Positions 51,532 through 59,654 of a stretch of DNA of 64,000 nt are shown here, piece after piece. Source of the DNA: Streptomyces aurantiacus (lineage in GTDB: Bacteria > Actinomycetota > Actinomycetes > Streptomycetales > Streptomycetaceae); contig NZ_LIPP01000071.1 of NCBI RefSeq assembly GCF_001418335.1, forward strand, positions 10,104-74,103, read 5' to 3'. Position 1 is the stretch's first letter; the number at the start of each line of letters is the position of its first letter. The notes under the pieces are model-generated. The model was not told where the DNA came from. It saw nothing but the letters and a program-made list of their open reading frames with translations, and searched no databases. A program made the translations under genes and the position numbers.

Positions 51532-52509
51532 CTACAGGTGGCCGCGGACGCGGGCGCGCAGCAGGTTGGGGTCGGTGGCCGTGGTGTAGGCGGCGCTCGG
51601 CACGTACACCTCCTTGCCGCGCAGCGCGACGGACGTGGGGTTCTGCAGTCCGTCGGCGGCGTCCAGGACGGTGGTCCGAGTGCCGTCGGGGCGGATGTGG
51701 ACGACCGTGTTGGGGCCGTTGAGCGCGGCGAGGACGCCGTCACCGCGGCCGGTGAAGGTGAAGTCGTCGATGCCGGGCAGGCCCGACGCCTTGACCTGGG
51801 GTGTGCCCGCGCGGTTTCCGGAGCGGATCGGAATGCGTACGAGGGTGCCCTGGTCGAGGTTGGTCACCCAGAGCGCGCCGTCGTGCACCTTGGCTCCGTT
51901 GGCTCCGATGAAGCCGCTGGTCGGGGCTAGTTCGGGGGCGGTGGACCATGCAGTGGGTGTGCCGCCGGTGACGGGGACGGTCCACACCGTGCCGAGCGCC
52001 GAGTCGGTGATGTAGAGCCGCTTGCCGCTGCCGTCCAGCGCCAGCCCGTTGGGCAGACCGTCCGCGGGCAGTGCGGCGATGCGCTGCGGTGCCTGCCCGG
52101 GGCGCAGCCGCCACAGCCCGGTCAGGTCGGCGGTGCCGGTCGCGTACAGCACGTACAGGGTGCCGTCCGGGGCGCGGACGAGGCCGGTGGTCAGGGGGAA
52201 GCCCAGGGCCGGTGTGTTCACTCCGCCGTCGGCGGGGGCGGGCAGCGTGGCCAGGACGCGGGTCGTGCCCCTAGGGCTCACCTGGGCCACCTGACGGCTC
52301 CCGGCGAGGGTGACGGCCGCGGTGCCGTCGGGCAACAGGGCGATGTTCTCAGGAAGTTGTTTCGAGGACAGGTCGAAGTGGGCGGCGATCCGCACATCGG
52401 TCAGTGGCTCCCTGACGGACGTCGCGCCGGCCGGTACGGCCGAGGCGAGGGCGGCGGCCGCGGCCACCGCGACGGCCGCCATGGTGGTGCTGATGCGTCG
52501 CTTTGACAT
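51532..52509 (-). CDS. secreted beta-propeller (SMP-30/Vgb-like) protein
   Basis: A 325-residue protein with a Sec-type signal (KRRISTTMAAVAVAAAAALA ... AGA) and six or so four-stranded repeats such as GLVRAPDGTLYVLYATGT, GLPNGLALDGSGKRLYITDS and DGALWVTNLDQGTLVRIPIR. This pattern matches SMP-30/gluconolactonase-like and virginiamycin-lyase-like propellers. The catalytic His/Glu residues of those enzymes are not obvious, so enzyme activity is uncertain. The ATG at 52509 starts the signal peptide. Confidence 0.8.
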   Translation of the reverse strand: MSKRRISTTMAAVAVAAAAALASAVPAGATSVREPLTDVRIAAHFDLSSKQLPENIALLPDGTAAVTLAGSRQVAQVSPRGTTRVLATLPAPADGGVNTPALGFPLTTGLVRAPDGTLYVLYATGTADLTGLWRLRPGQAPQRIAALPADGLPNGLALDGSGKRLYITDSALGTVWTVPVTGGTPTAWSTAPELAPTSGFIGANGAKVHDGALWVTNLDQGTLVRIPIRSGNRAGTPQVKASGLPGIDDFTFTGRGDGVLAALNGPNTVVHIRPDGTRTTVLDAADGLQNPTSVALRGKEVYVPSAAYTTATDPNLLRARVRGHL

Positions 52510-52588
52510 GGTTCCTTCTCTGCTTTCGGGCATACGGCAGCCGCGGCGCGGCTGTCGTGGTCGAGGGGGCGCCTCGGTGAGAGGGCGC

Positions 52589-52624
52589 GAGGGCGCGGCG
52601 CATACGTACGCGCCGGGTGCCCTC
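52589..52624 (-). terminator. possible stem-loop between the MmyB-type regulator and propeller genes
   Basis: GAGGGCGCGGCGC can pair with GCGCCGGGTGCCCTC with small internal mismatches around the loop ATACGTAC. Its position after the regulator gene on the minus strand suits termination. Confidence 0.4.
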
Positions 52625-52687
52625 GGTCCACGGAGGCGCTCGGGTCAGACGTTTACGGGTCTTGGGTCAGGCGGTGCGGATCTTGGC

Positions 52688-53587
52688 TCAGATGGTGCGG
52701 GTCTCGGCGCCGGGGTGCGGCCGGGCCGTCTCGCGCGGCGTGGTGGCGTGGTCAAGCAGGGCCAGGGCCGCCGCGGAGGGGGAACCGGCCTCTGCGGTGG
52801 CCACCACCAGGGACGGTCCGCCACCCTGCGGGCTCTGCAGTGTCTGCTGCGTGACGGTCAGCGTCCCCACCAGGGGATGGCGCATCTCGTAGTCGGCGAC
52901 ATCGCAGGCCAGCACCCGGTGGTCGGCCCACATCGCGCTGAACTCCCGGCTGTTCATGGTCAGTTCGCCGATCAGTGCGGCCAGCGACGGATCGTCCGGG
53001 TACCGGCCGGCCGTCAGCCGCAGATTGCCCACGACGGCCCTGGCCTTGGCGGGCCAGTCGGTGTAGAGGTCGCGGGTGTGCGCGTCCAGGAACACCAGCT
53101 TGGCCATGTTCGGCCGCCGGGCCGGGTCGTCGGGGCTGTCCGGGTCGAGATGACCGGCGAACAGGCTGTGCCCCGGCCGGTTCCAGGCCAGGACGTCGCT
53201 GCGGCGGCCGAGGGCGAGGGCGGGGGTGCCCTCGACGGCTGCCAGCAGGGCGCTCGTCGCCGCGGTGACGCGCTCGGTACGCGGCCGGGTGCCGGCTCTG
53301 CCGCGTCTCGGCGCCGTGGCCAGGGTGTGCAGATGGGCGCGCTCGGAGTCGTCCAGTCGCAGGGCGCTCGCCACGGCGTCGAGCACCTCGGGCGAGGCGT
53401 TGCGTGACTGGCCCTGCTCCAGGCGGGTGTAGTAGGGGGCGCTGATGCCCGCGAGCATCGCGAGTTCCTCGCGCCGCAGCCCCGGTACGCGGCGCCGCTC
53501 GCCGTAGGTCCGCAAACCCACGTCCTCGGGCCGCAGTTGGCTGCGGCGTGCCTGGAGGAACTCGGCGAGTGGCCCGTGCTTGTTCAT
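52688..53587 (-). CDS. helix-turn-helix regulator with MmyB-like ligand domain
   Basis: A 299-residue XRE-type regulator. The N-terminal helix-turn-helix has RRRVPGLRREELAMLAGISA then YYTRLEQGQ (residues about 28-60). The C-terminal MmyB-like PAS-related domain (from about 105) includes DVLAWNRPGHSLFAGHLDPD and binds a fatty-acid-like ligand in known members. CATACT lies seven bases before the ATG at 53587, so the mRNA is probably leaderless. It is just downstream of the molybdenum oxidase operon on the same strand, 35 bp after its last stop. MmyB regulators usually control the SDR or oxidoreductase gene next to them. Confidence 0.88.
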   Translation of the reverse strand: MNKHGPLAEFLQARRSQLRPEDVGLRTYGERRRVPGLRREELAMLAGISAPYYTRLEQGQSRNASPEVLDAVASALRLDDSERAHLHTLATAPRRGRAGTRPRTERVTAATSALLAAVEGTPALALGRRSDVLAWNRPGHSLFAGHLDPDSPDDPARRPNMAKLVFLDAHTRDLYTDWPAKARAVVGNLRLTAGRYPDDPSLAALIGELTMNSREFSAMWADHRVLACDVADYEMRHPLVGTLTVTQQTLQSPQGGGPSLVVATAEAGSPSAAALALLDHATTPRETARPHPGAETRTI

Positions 53588-53622
53588 GACACCGAGTATG
53601 CGCACCGCCGTCGGGCGGCGCC

Positions 53623-55752
53623 TCACCCTGTCGGGGTAGGGATCGGCGGGGTAAGCCCCGTCAGCCCCGTCAGCACCTTGTCCGGACTCAGGGGCAGTTC
53701 CCGATAGCGGACGCCCGTGGCGTGGTGGACGGCGTTGCCGATGGCCGCCGCCGTGCCGACGATGCCGATCTCGCCGATGCCCTTGCTGCCCATCGGGTTG
53801 AGATGGGGGTCCTCCTCGTCGATCCAGTGCGCCTCGATGTCCGGGACGTCGGCGTGCGCCGGGACGTGATAGGCGGCCAGGTCGGACTCCACGAAGGCGC
53901 CGGACGCGCCGTCCATGGTGCTGCCCTCGGTCAGTGCCATGCCCAGGCCCATGGTCATGCCCCCGATGAACTGGGAGCGGGCGGTGCGGGCGTTGAGGAT
54001 GCGTCCGGCGGCGTACACGCCCAGGAGGCGCCGTACCCGTACCTCTCCGCTCACCGTGTCGACCGTGACCTCGGCGAAGTGGGCGCCGAAGGCGTGCCGG
54101 GCGTACGGGCTGTCGGCGTCGGCGCTGCCCGTCGTGTCGGCGTGCGTGCGGAGCCCGTCGTCCGGCAGTGGCCCGGTGTGCCCGGCAAGCCTCGCCGCCA
54201 GCCGCGTACACGCGTCGTGGACGGCCCAGCCCCAGGACGCCGTGCCCGAGGAGCCGCCGGCCAGCGGGGCCGGCGGCAGGTCGCTGTCGCCCATGTCGAC
54301 GTGTACGCGGTCCAGGGGGACGCCGAGGGTGTGGGCGGCGATCTGGGCGAGGACGGTGCGGGCGCCGGTGCCGATGTCCGTGGCGTTGATCCGGACGACG
54401 AAACGGCCGTCGGGGGTCCCGTGGGCCGTCGCCTGCGCCGGGTTGATCATCACCGGGTAGGTGGCGGCGGCCACCCCCGTGCCGACAAGGAGCGGCCCCT
54501 CCGCGCGGGAACGGGGGCGGGGGTCGCGCCGTGCCCAGTCGAAGCGCCGGGCGCCCTCTCGCAGGCACTCGACCAGATGACGGCTGCTGAACGGCTTGCC
54601 GCTGTCGGGTTCGGTGTCCGGCTCGTTGGTGACGCGCAGTTCCACGGGGTCCAGGCCCGCCTCGACGGCGAGTTCGTCCATGGCCGACTCCACGGCGTAC
54701 ATGCCCGGCGCCTCGCCGGGGGCACGCATCCAGGACGGGCTGGGCACGTCCAGCGGGACCACCTGGTGCGAGCTGAGCCGGTGCGGTGCCGCATACATGA
54801 CCCGGCTGGGCACGGCGGCCTGCTCCACGAACTCCTTGATGCGGGACGTGTGGGTGGTGACCTCGTGGAGGGACGACGTGAGGGTGCCGTCCGCGGTGGC
54901 GCCGAGCCGGAACCGGTGCAGGGTGGGCGCCCGGTGGCCGACGAGCGCGGCCATGAACCGCCGCGGCAGTGCGACGGTGACGGGACGGCCGGTCTCCCGC
55001 GCCGCCATCGCGGCCAGCACCACAGGGGGGCGCGGGGTGCCTTTGGACCCGAACCCGCCGCCGACGTGTTCGCTGATGACGGTGACGTCGTCCTCGGCGA
55101 GCCGGAACAGTGACGCCAGGACGGTGCGTACGGTCGTGGCGCCCTGGCTGGAGTCGTGCGCCACGAGCCGGCCGCCGTCCCAGCGTGCGGTGGCCGCGTG
55201 CGGCTCCATGGGGTGGTTGTGCAGCGGCGGGACGCGGTAGTGGGTGTCGACGCGTACCTCCGCGTCCGCGAACGCCGCCTCGGGGTCGCCCTGTTCACGG
55301 TGCGCGGGGGAACCGCCGTTGGCCTGCTCGGGCGTGTAGGCGTCGGGATGGTCGTCGGTCAGCGTCACGTCGTGCGGTACGGCGTCGTAGTCGACGCGGA
55401 CCGCGGCGGCGCCGGCGCGGGCCTCCTCCAGCGTCTCGGCGACGACCAGGGCGACGATCCAGCCGCGGTGCGGCACGCGCGGGCTCTGCAGGACCGCGAG
55501 CGTGGCGTCGTCCGCGGGGGCCAGCCGGGGAGCGTTGTCGTGGCTGAGCACCGTGAGGACTCCGGGCAGGGCCAGGGCGGCGCCGGTGTGGACGGCACGG
55601 ACCGTCCCGTGGGCGATCCCGGCGACCACCGGCCACGCGTGGACCCGGCCGGCGTCGGTCTGTTCGGCGGCGTAGCGAGCACTGCCGGTGACCTTGTCCC
55701 GGCCCTCCCTGCGCTCGGCGGGCGCGCCCAGCGTGGTGCCGGTGTCGGCCAT
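53623..55752 (-). CDS. molybdopterin-binding subunit of xanthine dehydrogenase-family oxidase
   Basis: A 709-residue large subunit of the xanthine dehydrogenase/aldehyde oxidase family (PaoC/YagR-like). It begins with the AldOx/XDH hammerhead domain (GSARYAAEQTDAGRVHAWPV), has HVGGGFGSKGTPRPP as a molybdenum-cofactor block, and ends with SDLAAYHVPAHADVPDIEAH, then NPMGSKGIGEIGI carrying the conserved catalytic Glu region. It is the last gene of a three-subunit operon. Oxidation of aldehydes or N-heterocycles using molybdenum-bound water is expected; no XdhC maturation gene is nearby. Confidence 0.92.
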   Translation of the reverse strand: MADTGTTLGAPAERREGRDKVTGSARYAAEQTDAGRVHAWPVVAGIAHGTVRAVHTGAALALPGVLTVLSHDNAPRLAPADDATLAVLQSPRVPHRGWIVALVVAETLEEARAGAAAVRVDYDAVPHDVTLTDDHPDAYTPEQANGGSPAHREQGDPEAAFADAEVRVDTHYRVPPLHNHPMEPHAATARWDGGRLVAHDSSQGATTVRTVLASLFRLAEDDVTVISEHVGGGFGSKGTPRPPVVLAAMAARETGRPVTVALPRRFMAALVGHRAPTLHRFRLGATADGTLTSSLHEVTTHTSRIKEFVEQAAVPSRVMYAAPHRLSSHQVVPLDVPSPSWMRAPGEAPGMYAVESAMDELAVEAGLDPVELRVTNEPDTEPDSGKPFSSRHLVECLREGARRFDWARRDPRPRSRAEGPLLVGTGVAAATYPVMINPAQATAHGTPDGRFVVRINATDIGTGARTVLAQIAAHTLGVPLDRVHVDMGDSDLPPAPLAGGSSGTASWGWAVHDACTRLAARLAGHTGPLPDDGLRTHADTTGSADADSPYARHAFGAHFAEVTVDTVSGEVRVRRLLGVYAAGRILNARTARSQFIGGMTMGLGMALTEGSTMDGASGAFVESDLAAYHVPAHADVPDIEAHWIDEEDPHLNPMGSKGIGEIGIVGTAAAIGNAVHHATGVRYRELPLSPDKVLTGLTGLTPPIPTPTG

Positions 55753-55815
55753 GCTGCTTCCTCCTGACGGTTGCTGTGCAGGCTGTTGTTCAGGTCGCGT
55801 GTTCAGGTCGCGCGT

Positions 55816-56808
55816 TCACGTCGCGGCGGGCGGCACGAGCCGTTCCAGGACGTCGACCGCGAGATTGCGGGCCAGCCTGATTTTGTACGCGTTGTCCCGC
55901 AGCGGTTCGGCGGCGGCGAGTTCGAGGTCCGCGGCCCGCTCGAACGCCGCCGTCGTGGGGGCTGCGCCCAGCAGCGCCTGTTCCGCCTGCCGGGCCCGCC
56001 AGGGGCGGTGGGCCAGTCCGCCGAAGGCGATGCCGGCGTGCCGGACGACGCCGCCCTCCACACCGATCACCGCGGCGACGGAGGCGAGGGCGAAGGCGTA
56101 CGAGGCCCGGTCGCGGGCCTTGCGGTACAGCGAGGGCAGCCCGGCCCCGGCCGCCGGCAGGAGCACGCCGGTGATGAGCTCGCCGGGGCGGATCACCGTG
56201 TCCTGTTCGGGGTGGTCCCCCGGCAGCCGGTGGAACTCGGCGACGGGCACGATCCGCGGCCCGTCCGCCCCGTACAGCTCGACGTCCGCGTCCAGGGCCG
56301 CCAGCGCGACGGCCATGTCGGAGGGATGGGTGGCGATGCACTGCGGCGAGTGTCCGAGCACCGCGTGGTCGCGGTGGACGCCGTCCCGGGCGCCGCAACC
56401 GGAGCCGGGCGCACGCTTGTTGCAGGGTTCGTCCGTGTCCTGGAAGTACGGACAGCGGGTGCGCTGGAGGAGGTTTCCGCCGGTGGTGGCCGCGTTGCGC
56501 AGCTGTCCGGAGGCACCGGCCAGGACGGCCTGCGACAGCGCCGGGTAGCGGTCGCGCACCGTGGGGTGGGCCGCGAGGTCGCTGTTGCGGACCGTGGCGC
56601 CGATCCGTAGCGATCCGTCGGGCAGTTCGTCCACCGTGTCGAGGGGCAGCCGGCTGACGTCGACGAGGGCGGCCGGCTCCTCCACACCCAGCTTCATCAG
56701 GTCGACCAGGTTGGTGCCGCCGCCGAGGTAGCGGGCGCCGGGGTGGGCCGCGTACAGCTCGGCCGCCTCCTCGACGCTGCCGGCACGGGCGTATGCGTAG
56801 GGTTTCAC
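55816..56808 (-). CDS. FAD subunit of xanthine dehydrogenase-family oxidase with extra Fe-S cysteines
   Basis: A 330-residue FAD subunit (PaoB/YagS-like). YLGGGTNLVDLMK binds FAD and the CO-dehydrogenase flavoprotein C-terminal domain completes it. A cysteine-rich loop (RCPYFQDTDEPCNK, GSGCGAR, PQCIATHPSD) supplies four cysteines, matching the [4Fe-4S] insertion of E. coli PaoB and absent from ordinary xanthine dehydrogenases. The GTG at 56808 overlaps the stop of the Fe-S subunit gene (GTGA). Confidence 0.92.
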   Translation of the reverse strand: MKPYAYARAGSVEEAAELYAAHPGARYLGGGTNLVDLMKLGVEEPAALVDVSRLPLDTVDELPDGSLRIGATVRNSDLAAHPTVRDRYPALSQAVLAGASGQLRNAATTGGNLLQRTRCPYFQDTDEPCNKRAPGSGCGARDGVHRDHAVLGHSPQCIATHPSDMAVALAALDADVELYGADGPRIVPVAEFHRLPGDHPEQDTVIRPGELITGVLLPAAGAGLPSLYRKARDRASYAFALASVAAVIGVEGGVVRHAGIAFGGLAHRPWRARQAEQALLGAAPTTAAFERAADLELAAAEPLRDNAYKIRLARNLAVDVLERLVPPAAT

Positions 56809-57392
56809 CGGATCACGTCCTCGACGGCCCGCACGATGTTCGGATAGGCGCCGCAGCGGCAGAGGTTGCCGCTGAGCCGCTCGCGGATCTCGTCGGGGCC
56901 GAGCGGGACGGGCTGCCCGGACGGCGCCTCGGGATCCGTCACGTGAGAGGGGTGACCGGCCTCGGCCTCGGCGATCGCACCGACGGCGCTGCAGATCTGT
57001 CCCGGGGTGCAGTAGCCGCACTGGAAGGCGTCGCGCTCCACGAAGGCCCGCTGCAGCGGGTGCAGTTCCTCACCGGTGGCACCGGCGGCACCGGCGGCGA
57101 GTCCCTCCACCGTCGTGATGTCGCAGCCGTCGAGGGCCACCGCGGGCAGCAGACAGCCGTTGACGCGACGGCCGTCCACCAGGACCGTGCAGGCACCGCA
57201 CTGACCGTGGTCGCAGCCCTTCTTGGCGCCGACGAGGTCGAGCCGTTCACGCAGTACGTCCAGCAGGACGGAGCGGTGGTCGACGATGAGGGTGTGCGGC
57301 TTGCCGTTCACCCGCAGCGTCACTTCGGAATGGTGGCGGTCGGGTGACCCGGTGGCGTCGTCCGCGCCCATGCTGTGTTCTCGGCTGCCCAT
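56805..57392 (-). CDS. 2Fe-2S subunit of xanthine dehydrogenase-family oxidase
   Basis: A 195-residue small subunit with two [2Fe-2S] sites. The plant-ferredoxin type is KKGCDHGQCGACTV plus GRRVNGCLLP, and the helical type is FQCGYCTPGQI with GNLCRCGAYPN. No twin-arginine signal precedes it, unlike E. coli PaoA, so the complex is probably cytosolic. Start choice is open: ATG 57392 has GGGAGG 11 bases upstream, while ATG 57401 has it only two bases away. First gene of the operon and divergent from the peptide operon. Confidence 0.9.
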   Translation of the reverse strand: MGSREHSMGADDATGSPDRHHSEVTLRVNGKPHTLIVDHRSVLLDVLRERLDLVGAKKGCDHGQCGACTVLVDGRRVNGCLLPAVALDGCDITTVEGLAAGAAGATGEELHPLQRAFVERDAFQCGYCTPGQICSAVGAIAEAEAGHPSHVTDPEAPSGQPVPLGPDEIRERLSGNLCRCGAYPNIVRAVEDVIR

Positions 57393-57416
57393 GCTGTTCA
57401 TGACCTCCCGACGGCA

Positions 57417-57443
57417 CTCCGGACTTCGGCGCTCCGGACTTCG
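57417..57443. repeat. 12-bp direct repeat CTCCGGACTTCG
   Basis: Two exact copies at 57417-57428 and 57432-57443, 15 bp apart, lie upstream of the oxidase operon in its probable promoter region. They could be regulator sites or a chance tandem duplication. Confidence 0.4.
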
Positions 57444-57523
57444 CAGCTCACGTATCCAGGCTGCGGCCCGCCACACATTCCCGCATCCGCATCCGCCTGC
57501 CGGGTTTCGGCTCCCAGGGGAAG

Positions 57524-57552
57524 TTGAAGACGGTACAGAAAAGACATATCCC
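57524..57552 (+). promoter_or_regulatory. candidate promoter of the peptide operon
   Basis: TTGAAG (57524-57529) and TATCCC (57547-57552) are 17 bases apart, in an unusually AT-rich stretch for this genome, 78 bases before the peptide gene. The spacing fits a housekeeping sigma factor promoter. Confidence 0.45.
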
Positions 57553-57621
57553 TCTTTTACGAATAAGTCCGCTCGAAGCGGTCACTCATGCTGGGAGAAG
57601 TACACGTCTCTCGTAAAGGGG
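57552..57621 (+). promoter_or_regulatory. 5'-UTR pairing that can hide the ribosome binding site
   Basis: CTCTTTTACGA (57552-57562) can pair with TCGTAAAGGGG (57611-57621) over 11 bases, two of them G-U. The second arm is the Shine-Dalgarno sequence of the peptide gene, so this long-range stem would switch translation off until opened. Confidence 0.45.
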
Positions 57622-57629
57622 ATGGTGGT

Positions 57630-57818
57630 ATGTCTTCCACCGAGTTTCTGGCCGACGAGCTCACCGAGGTCCAGGGTGTGGACGTAGAAGCGGCTCTCGA
57701 CCCGATCGAGGCCGACGGCACCTACCGCGACAGCCGTGAGTGCGCGGCGCTGGCCCTGACGTCGGGGTCGACGTCACTGCTGCTGTCGCCGCCCACCCCG
57801 CGGCCGAAGAAGGGTTGA
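57630..57818 (+). CDS. 62-residue candidate precursor peptide
   Basis: A small acidic peptide: a leader-like first half (MSSTEFLADELTEVQGVDVE, many Asp/Glu), one Cys at 38, then ALALTSGSTSLLLSPPTPRP ending KKG. The abrupt change from acidic leader to Ser/Thr/Leu-rich and Pro/Lys tail is what leader-core ribosomal peptide precursors look like, although no known family motif is present. The ATG at 57630 has AAAGGGG eight bases upstream. It leads four coupled genes, the first of which begins 13 bases after its stop. It could alternatively be a small structural protein. Confidence 0.7.
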   Translation: MSSTEFLADELTEVQGVDVEAALDPIEADGTYRDSRECAALALTSGSTSLLLSPPTPRPKKG

Positions 57819-57831
57819 CGGAGGCAGCCAC

Positions 57832-58542
57832 ATGGAGCAGTCAGGCACTTCGACCCGCCTCGCGGGCGCAGTGCAGGGCCTGACCTCGGAACTGGTCTCC
57901 GCTCTTCGGAGCGGAGGCCCGTTCCGGCTGGCCGGCAGCGTCAGGGGAGCCGACGGACCGGAAGCGGCCGACGGGCTCGCCCTCGCCGCCGTACGCGTGG
58001 TGGGCGCCGACGCCGCCCTGCCGAGCGTCCTGCACCGCACACCTCCCGAACCCGACGACCTCGCCGTGTTCAGCAGGGCCGTGCACGCCTACCCGCCCCC
58101 CTCCGACGCCTCTCCCACCTCGGTGTGGAGCCACTGGGCCATGAAGCGAACACTCCTGCGGCTGGACGCGTCCCTCGACGGCGCGGCAGGGCACGACCCG
58201 GAACCGCAGGCGGCCTGGCTCGACGACGCCTCGTGGCAGTCGCTGACCCACCAACTCGCCGTGCTGGCCCCGCTCGCGGTGCCCGCCGGGGACTCCGCGG
58301 TGGCCCGTGTGGCCCGCGGCCGCCCTGTCGACGTCGCCCGTGGATTCGTACGGGCGGTCCGCCGCCGCGACTGGCTCCAGGCGGCCGGGGCGGGACGCTG
58401 GCTGGTCCTCCTCGACGACGTACCCCCGACGCTCGGTCTGGAGGCCGGACTCGACTTCGTGGCGCAGATGGGCTGCGACGATCCACGCGTGGCTCTGCAG
58501 ATCGAGGCGGCGCATCTGATGCGGGCCGGAGTACGGGTGTGA
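57832..58542 (+). CDS. unrecognised protein of the peptide operon
   Basis: A 236-residue soluble protein that I do not recognise. It is largely helical, with few charged clusters, and includes Trp-rich segments (TSVWSHWAMKRTLLRLDASL, WLDDASWQSLTHQLAVLAPL) and an RRRDWLQAAGAG loop. No signal peptide, membrane helix or nucleotide motif is visible. GGAGG lies seven bases before the ATG at 57832, and its stop overlaps the start of the next gene. Given its place directly after the peptide gene, it may be a leader-binding or partner protein, but this is inference only. Confidence 0.7.
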   Translation: MEQSGTSTRLAGAVQGLTSELVSALRSGGPFRLAGSVRGADGPEAADGLALAAVRVVGADAALPSVLHRTPPEPDDLAVFSRAVHAYPPPSDASPTSVWSHWAMKRTLLRLDASLDGAAGHDPEPQAAWLDDASWQSLTHQLAVLAPLAVPAGDSAVARVARGRPVDVARGFVRAVRRRDWLQAAGAGRWLVLLDDVPPTLGLEAGLDFVAQMGCDDPRVALQIEAAHLMRAGVRV

Positions 58543-59654
58543 CGCCCCGCGACGTCCAGAGGCTCCACGATGTCAAGAGGCTCCGCGATGTCCAGGGAGT
58601 CGGCGAGGCCGCGTTGGCCTGGGTGTCCGCCCACCGCGGCGAGTTCGCGCTCGGCGACGACGCACTCGCCGAGCACGGCAACGTGAACTTCACCTGGAAG
58701 CCCCTCGGCGAACTGGCGCAGGTGTGCGTCAGTGTCCGCCGGCACACCGAACCAACTGACCCGCTGCACGCGACCGCTTCCGACCTGCTGGACTTCGCCT
58801 GGCAACAGACCGGCCACGGCGCCCTGTTCGTCGAACTGCAGCGTCTCGAACCCTTCGCGACGTACCCCCTGGAGATCTACGCGGCGTTCGCGGCGGCCGG
58901 GCTGCGGCACACCGGCTACGAGCGCGCCACCGCGACGGTGGCCCGGACGCGCGGCTGGCAGGTGACGGAGCAGGAACCGAACCGGCGCCTCAGCGTCCTC
59001 AACTCCGAGCGCCGGGGCGGCATCGCGCCCCACGACGACATGCCGCGGGCGCTGCGCCGTACCTGGCTGGGCGGCCTGCCGGAGCCCTGGACGTTCGAAC
59101 GGGCCGCCGGATACACGCTCACGCACGTGATCTTCCACCTCACCGACTGGGGCCTGACTCCGCAGAGCGTTCCGCCACCGGTCTCCGGCTACCTCCGGCA
59201 GTGGCTTCCGCCCTGGCTGGACACCTGTCTGGAGGACGAGCAGTGGGACCTGAGCTGTGAACTGCTGGCCGTGTCCTGCAGCCTGCCCGGCCCGCCGGAC
59301 CGGGCGATGCTGCGGGAGGCCTGGGCGAAGCTCGCACGCGCCCAGGACGCGTCCGGCGCCGTCCCGGAGGTCGGCACCGGACGAGAGGGCCACCCGCCCG
59401 CACACTCACCCGCACACGATTTCATCGGCTGCTACCACTCGACCCTGATGACGGCCTTCGCCGCCGCGCTGACCACCGACCGCCTGCGCGAGAGCGCCGA
59501 CGGGAGCGTGCGCCCCGAGGACGGCGTGAACGCCGTCGACGGCGTGAACGCCGGCCGCGGCGTGCCGACAGAGAAGGTAAGCGCCGAGAAGGTACGCGCC
59601 TTCGAGCACGCGGCGTATCCGGGGCAGGGTGGTGGACGAGGAGGGTCGAGATGA
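58539..59654 (+). CDS. DUF6895-like protein 1
   Basis: A 371-residue all-helical protein resembling the family I recall as DUF6895. Core motifs shared with the next gene are THVIFHLTDWG (His196, His200, Asp203), CELLAVSCSLP (Cys247) and IGCYHSTLMTAF (His300). This H/D, C, H series could bind a metal, as in alpha/alpha-toroid enzymes. Both termini are extended by DNA repeats: two 18-bp units at 58551-58586 and others at 59520-59600. The GTG at 58539 overlaps the previous stop. No catalytic role is established. Confidence 0.7.
   Translation: MTPRDVQRLHDVKRLRDVQGVGEAALAWVSAHRGEFALGDDALAEHGNVNFTWKPLGELAQVCVSVRRHTEPTDPLHATASDLLDFAWQQTGHGALFVELQRLEPFATYPLEIYAAFAAAGLRHTGYERATATVARTRGWQVTEQEPNRRLSVLNSERRGGIAPHDDMPRALRRTWLGGLPEPWTFERAAGYTLTHVIFHLTDWGLTPQSVPPPVSGYLRQWLPPWLDTCLEDEQWDLSCELLAVSCSLPGPPDRAMLREAWAKLARAQDASGAVPEVGTGREGHPPAHSPAHDFIGCYHSTLMTAFAAALTTDRLRESADGSVRPEDGVNAVDGVNAGRGVPTEKVSAEKVRAFEHAAYPGQGGGRGGSR

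Noticed and set aside
57588..57629. Longer 76-residue version of the candidate peptide from 57588
   Set aside because: The extra 14 residues lack a ribosome binding site, while the ATG at 57630 has AAAGGGG at ideal spacing.
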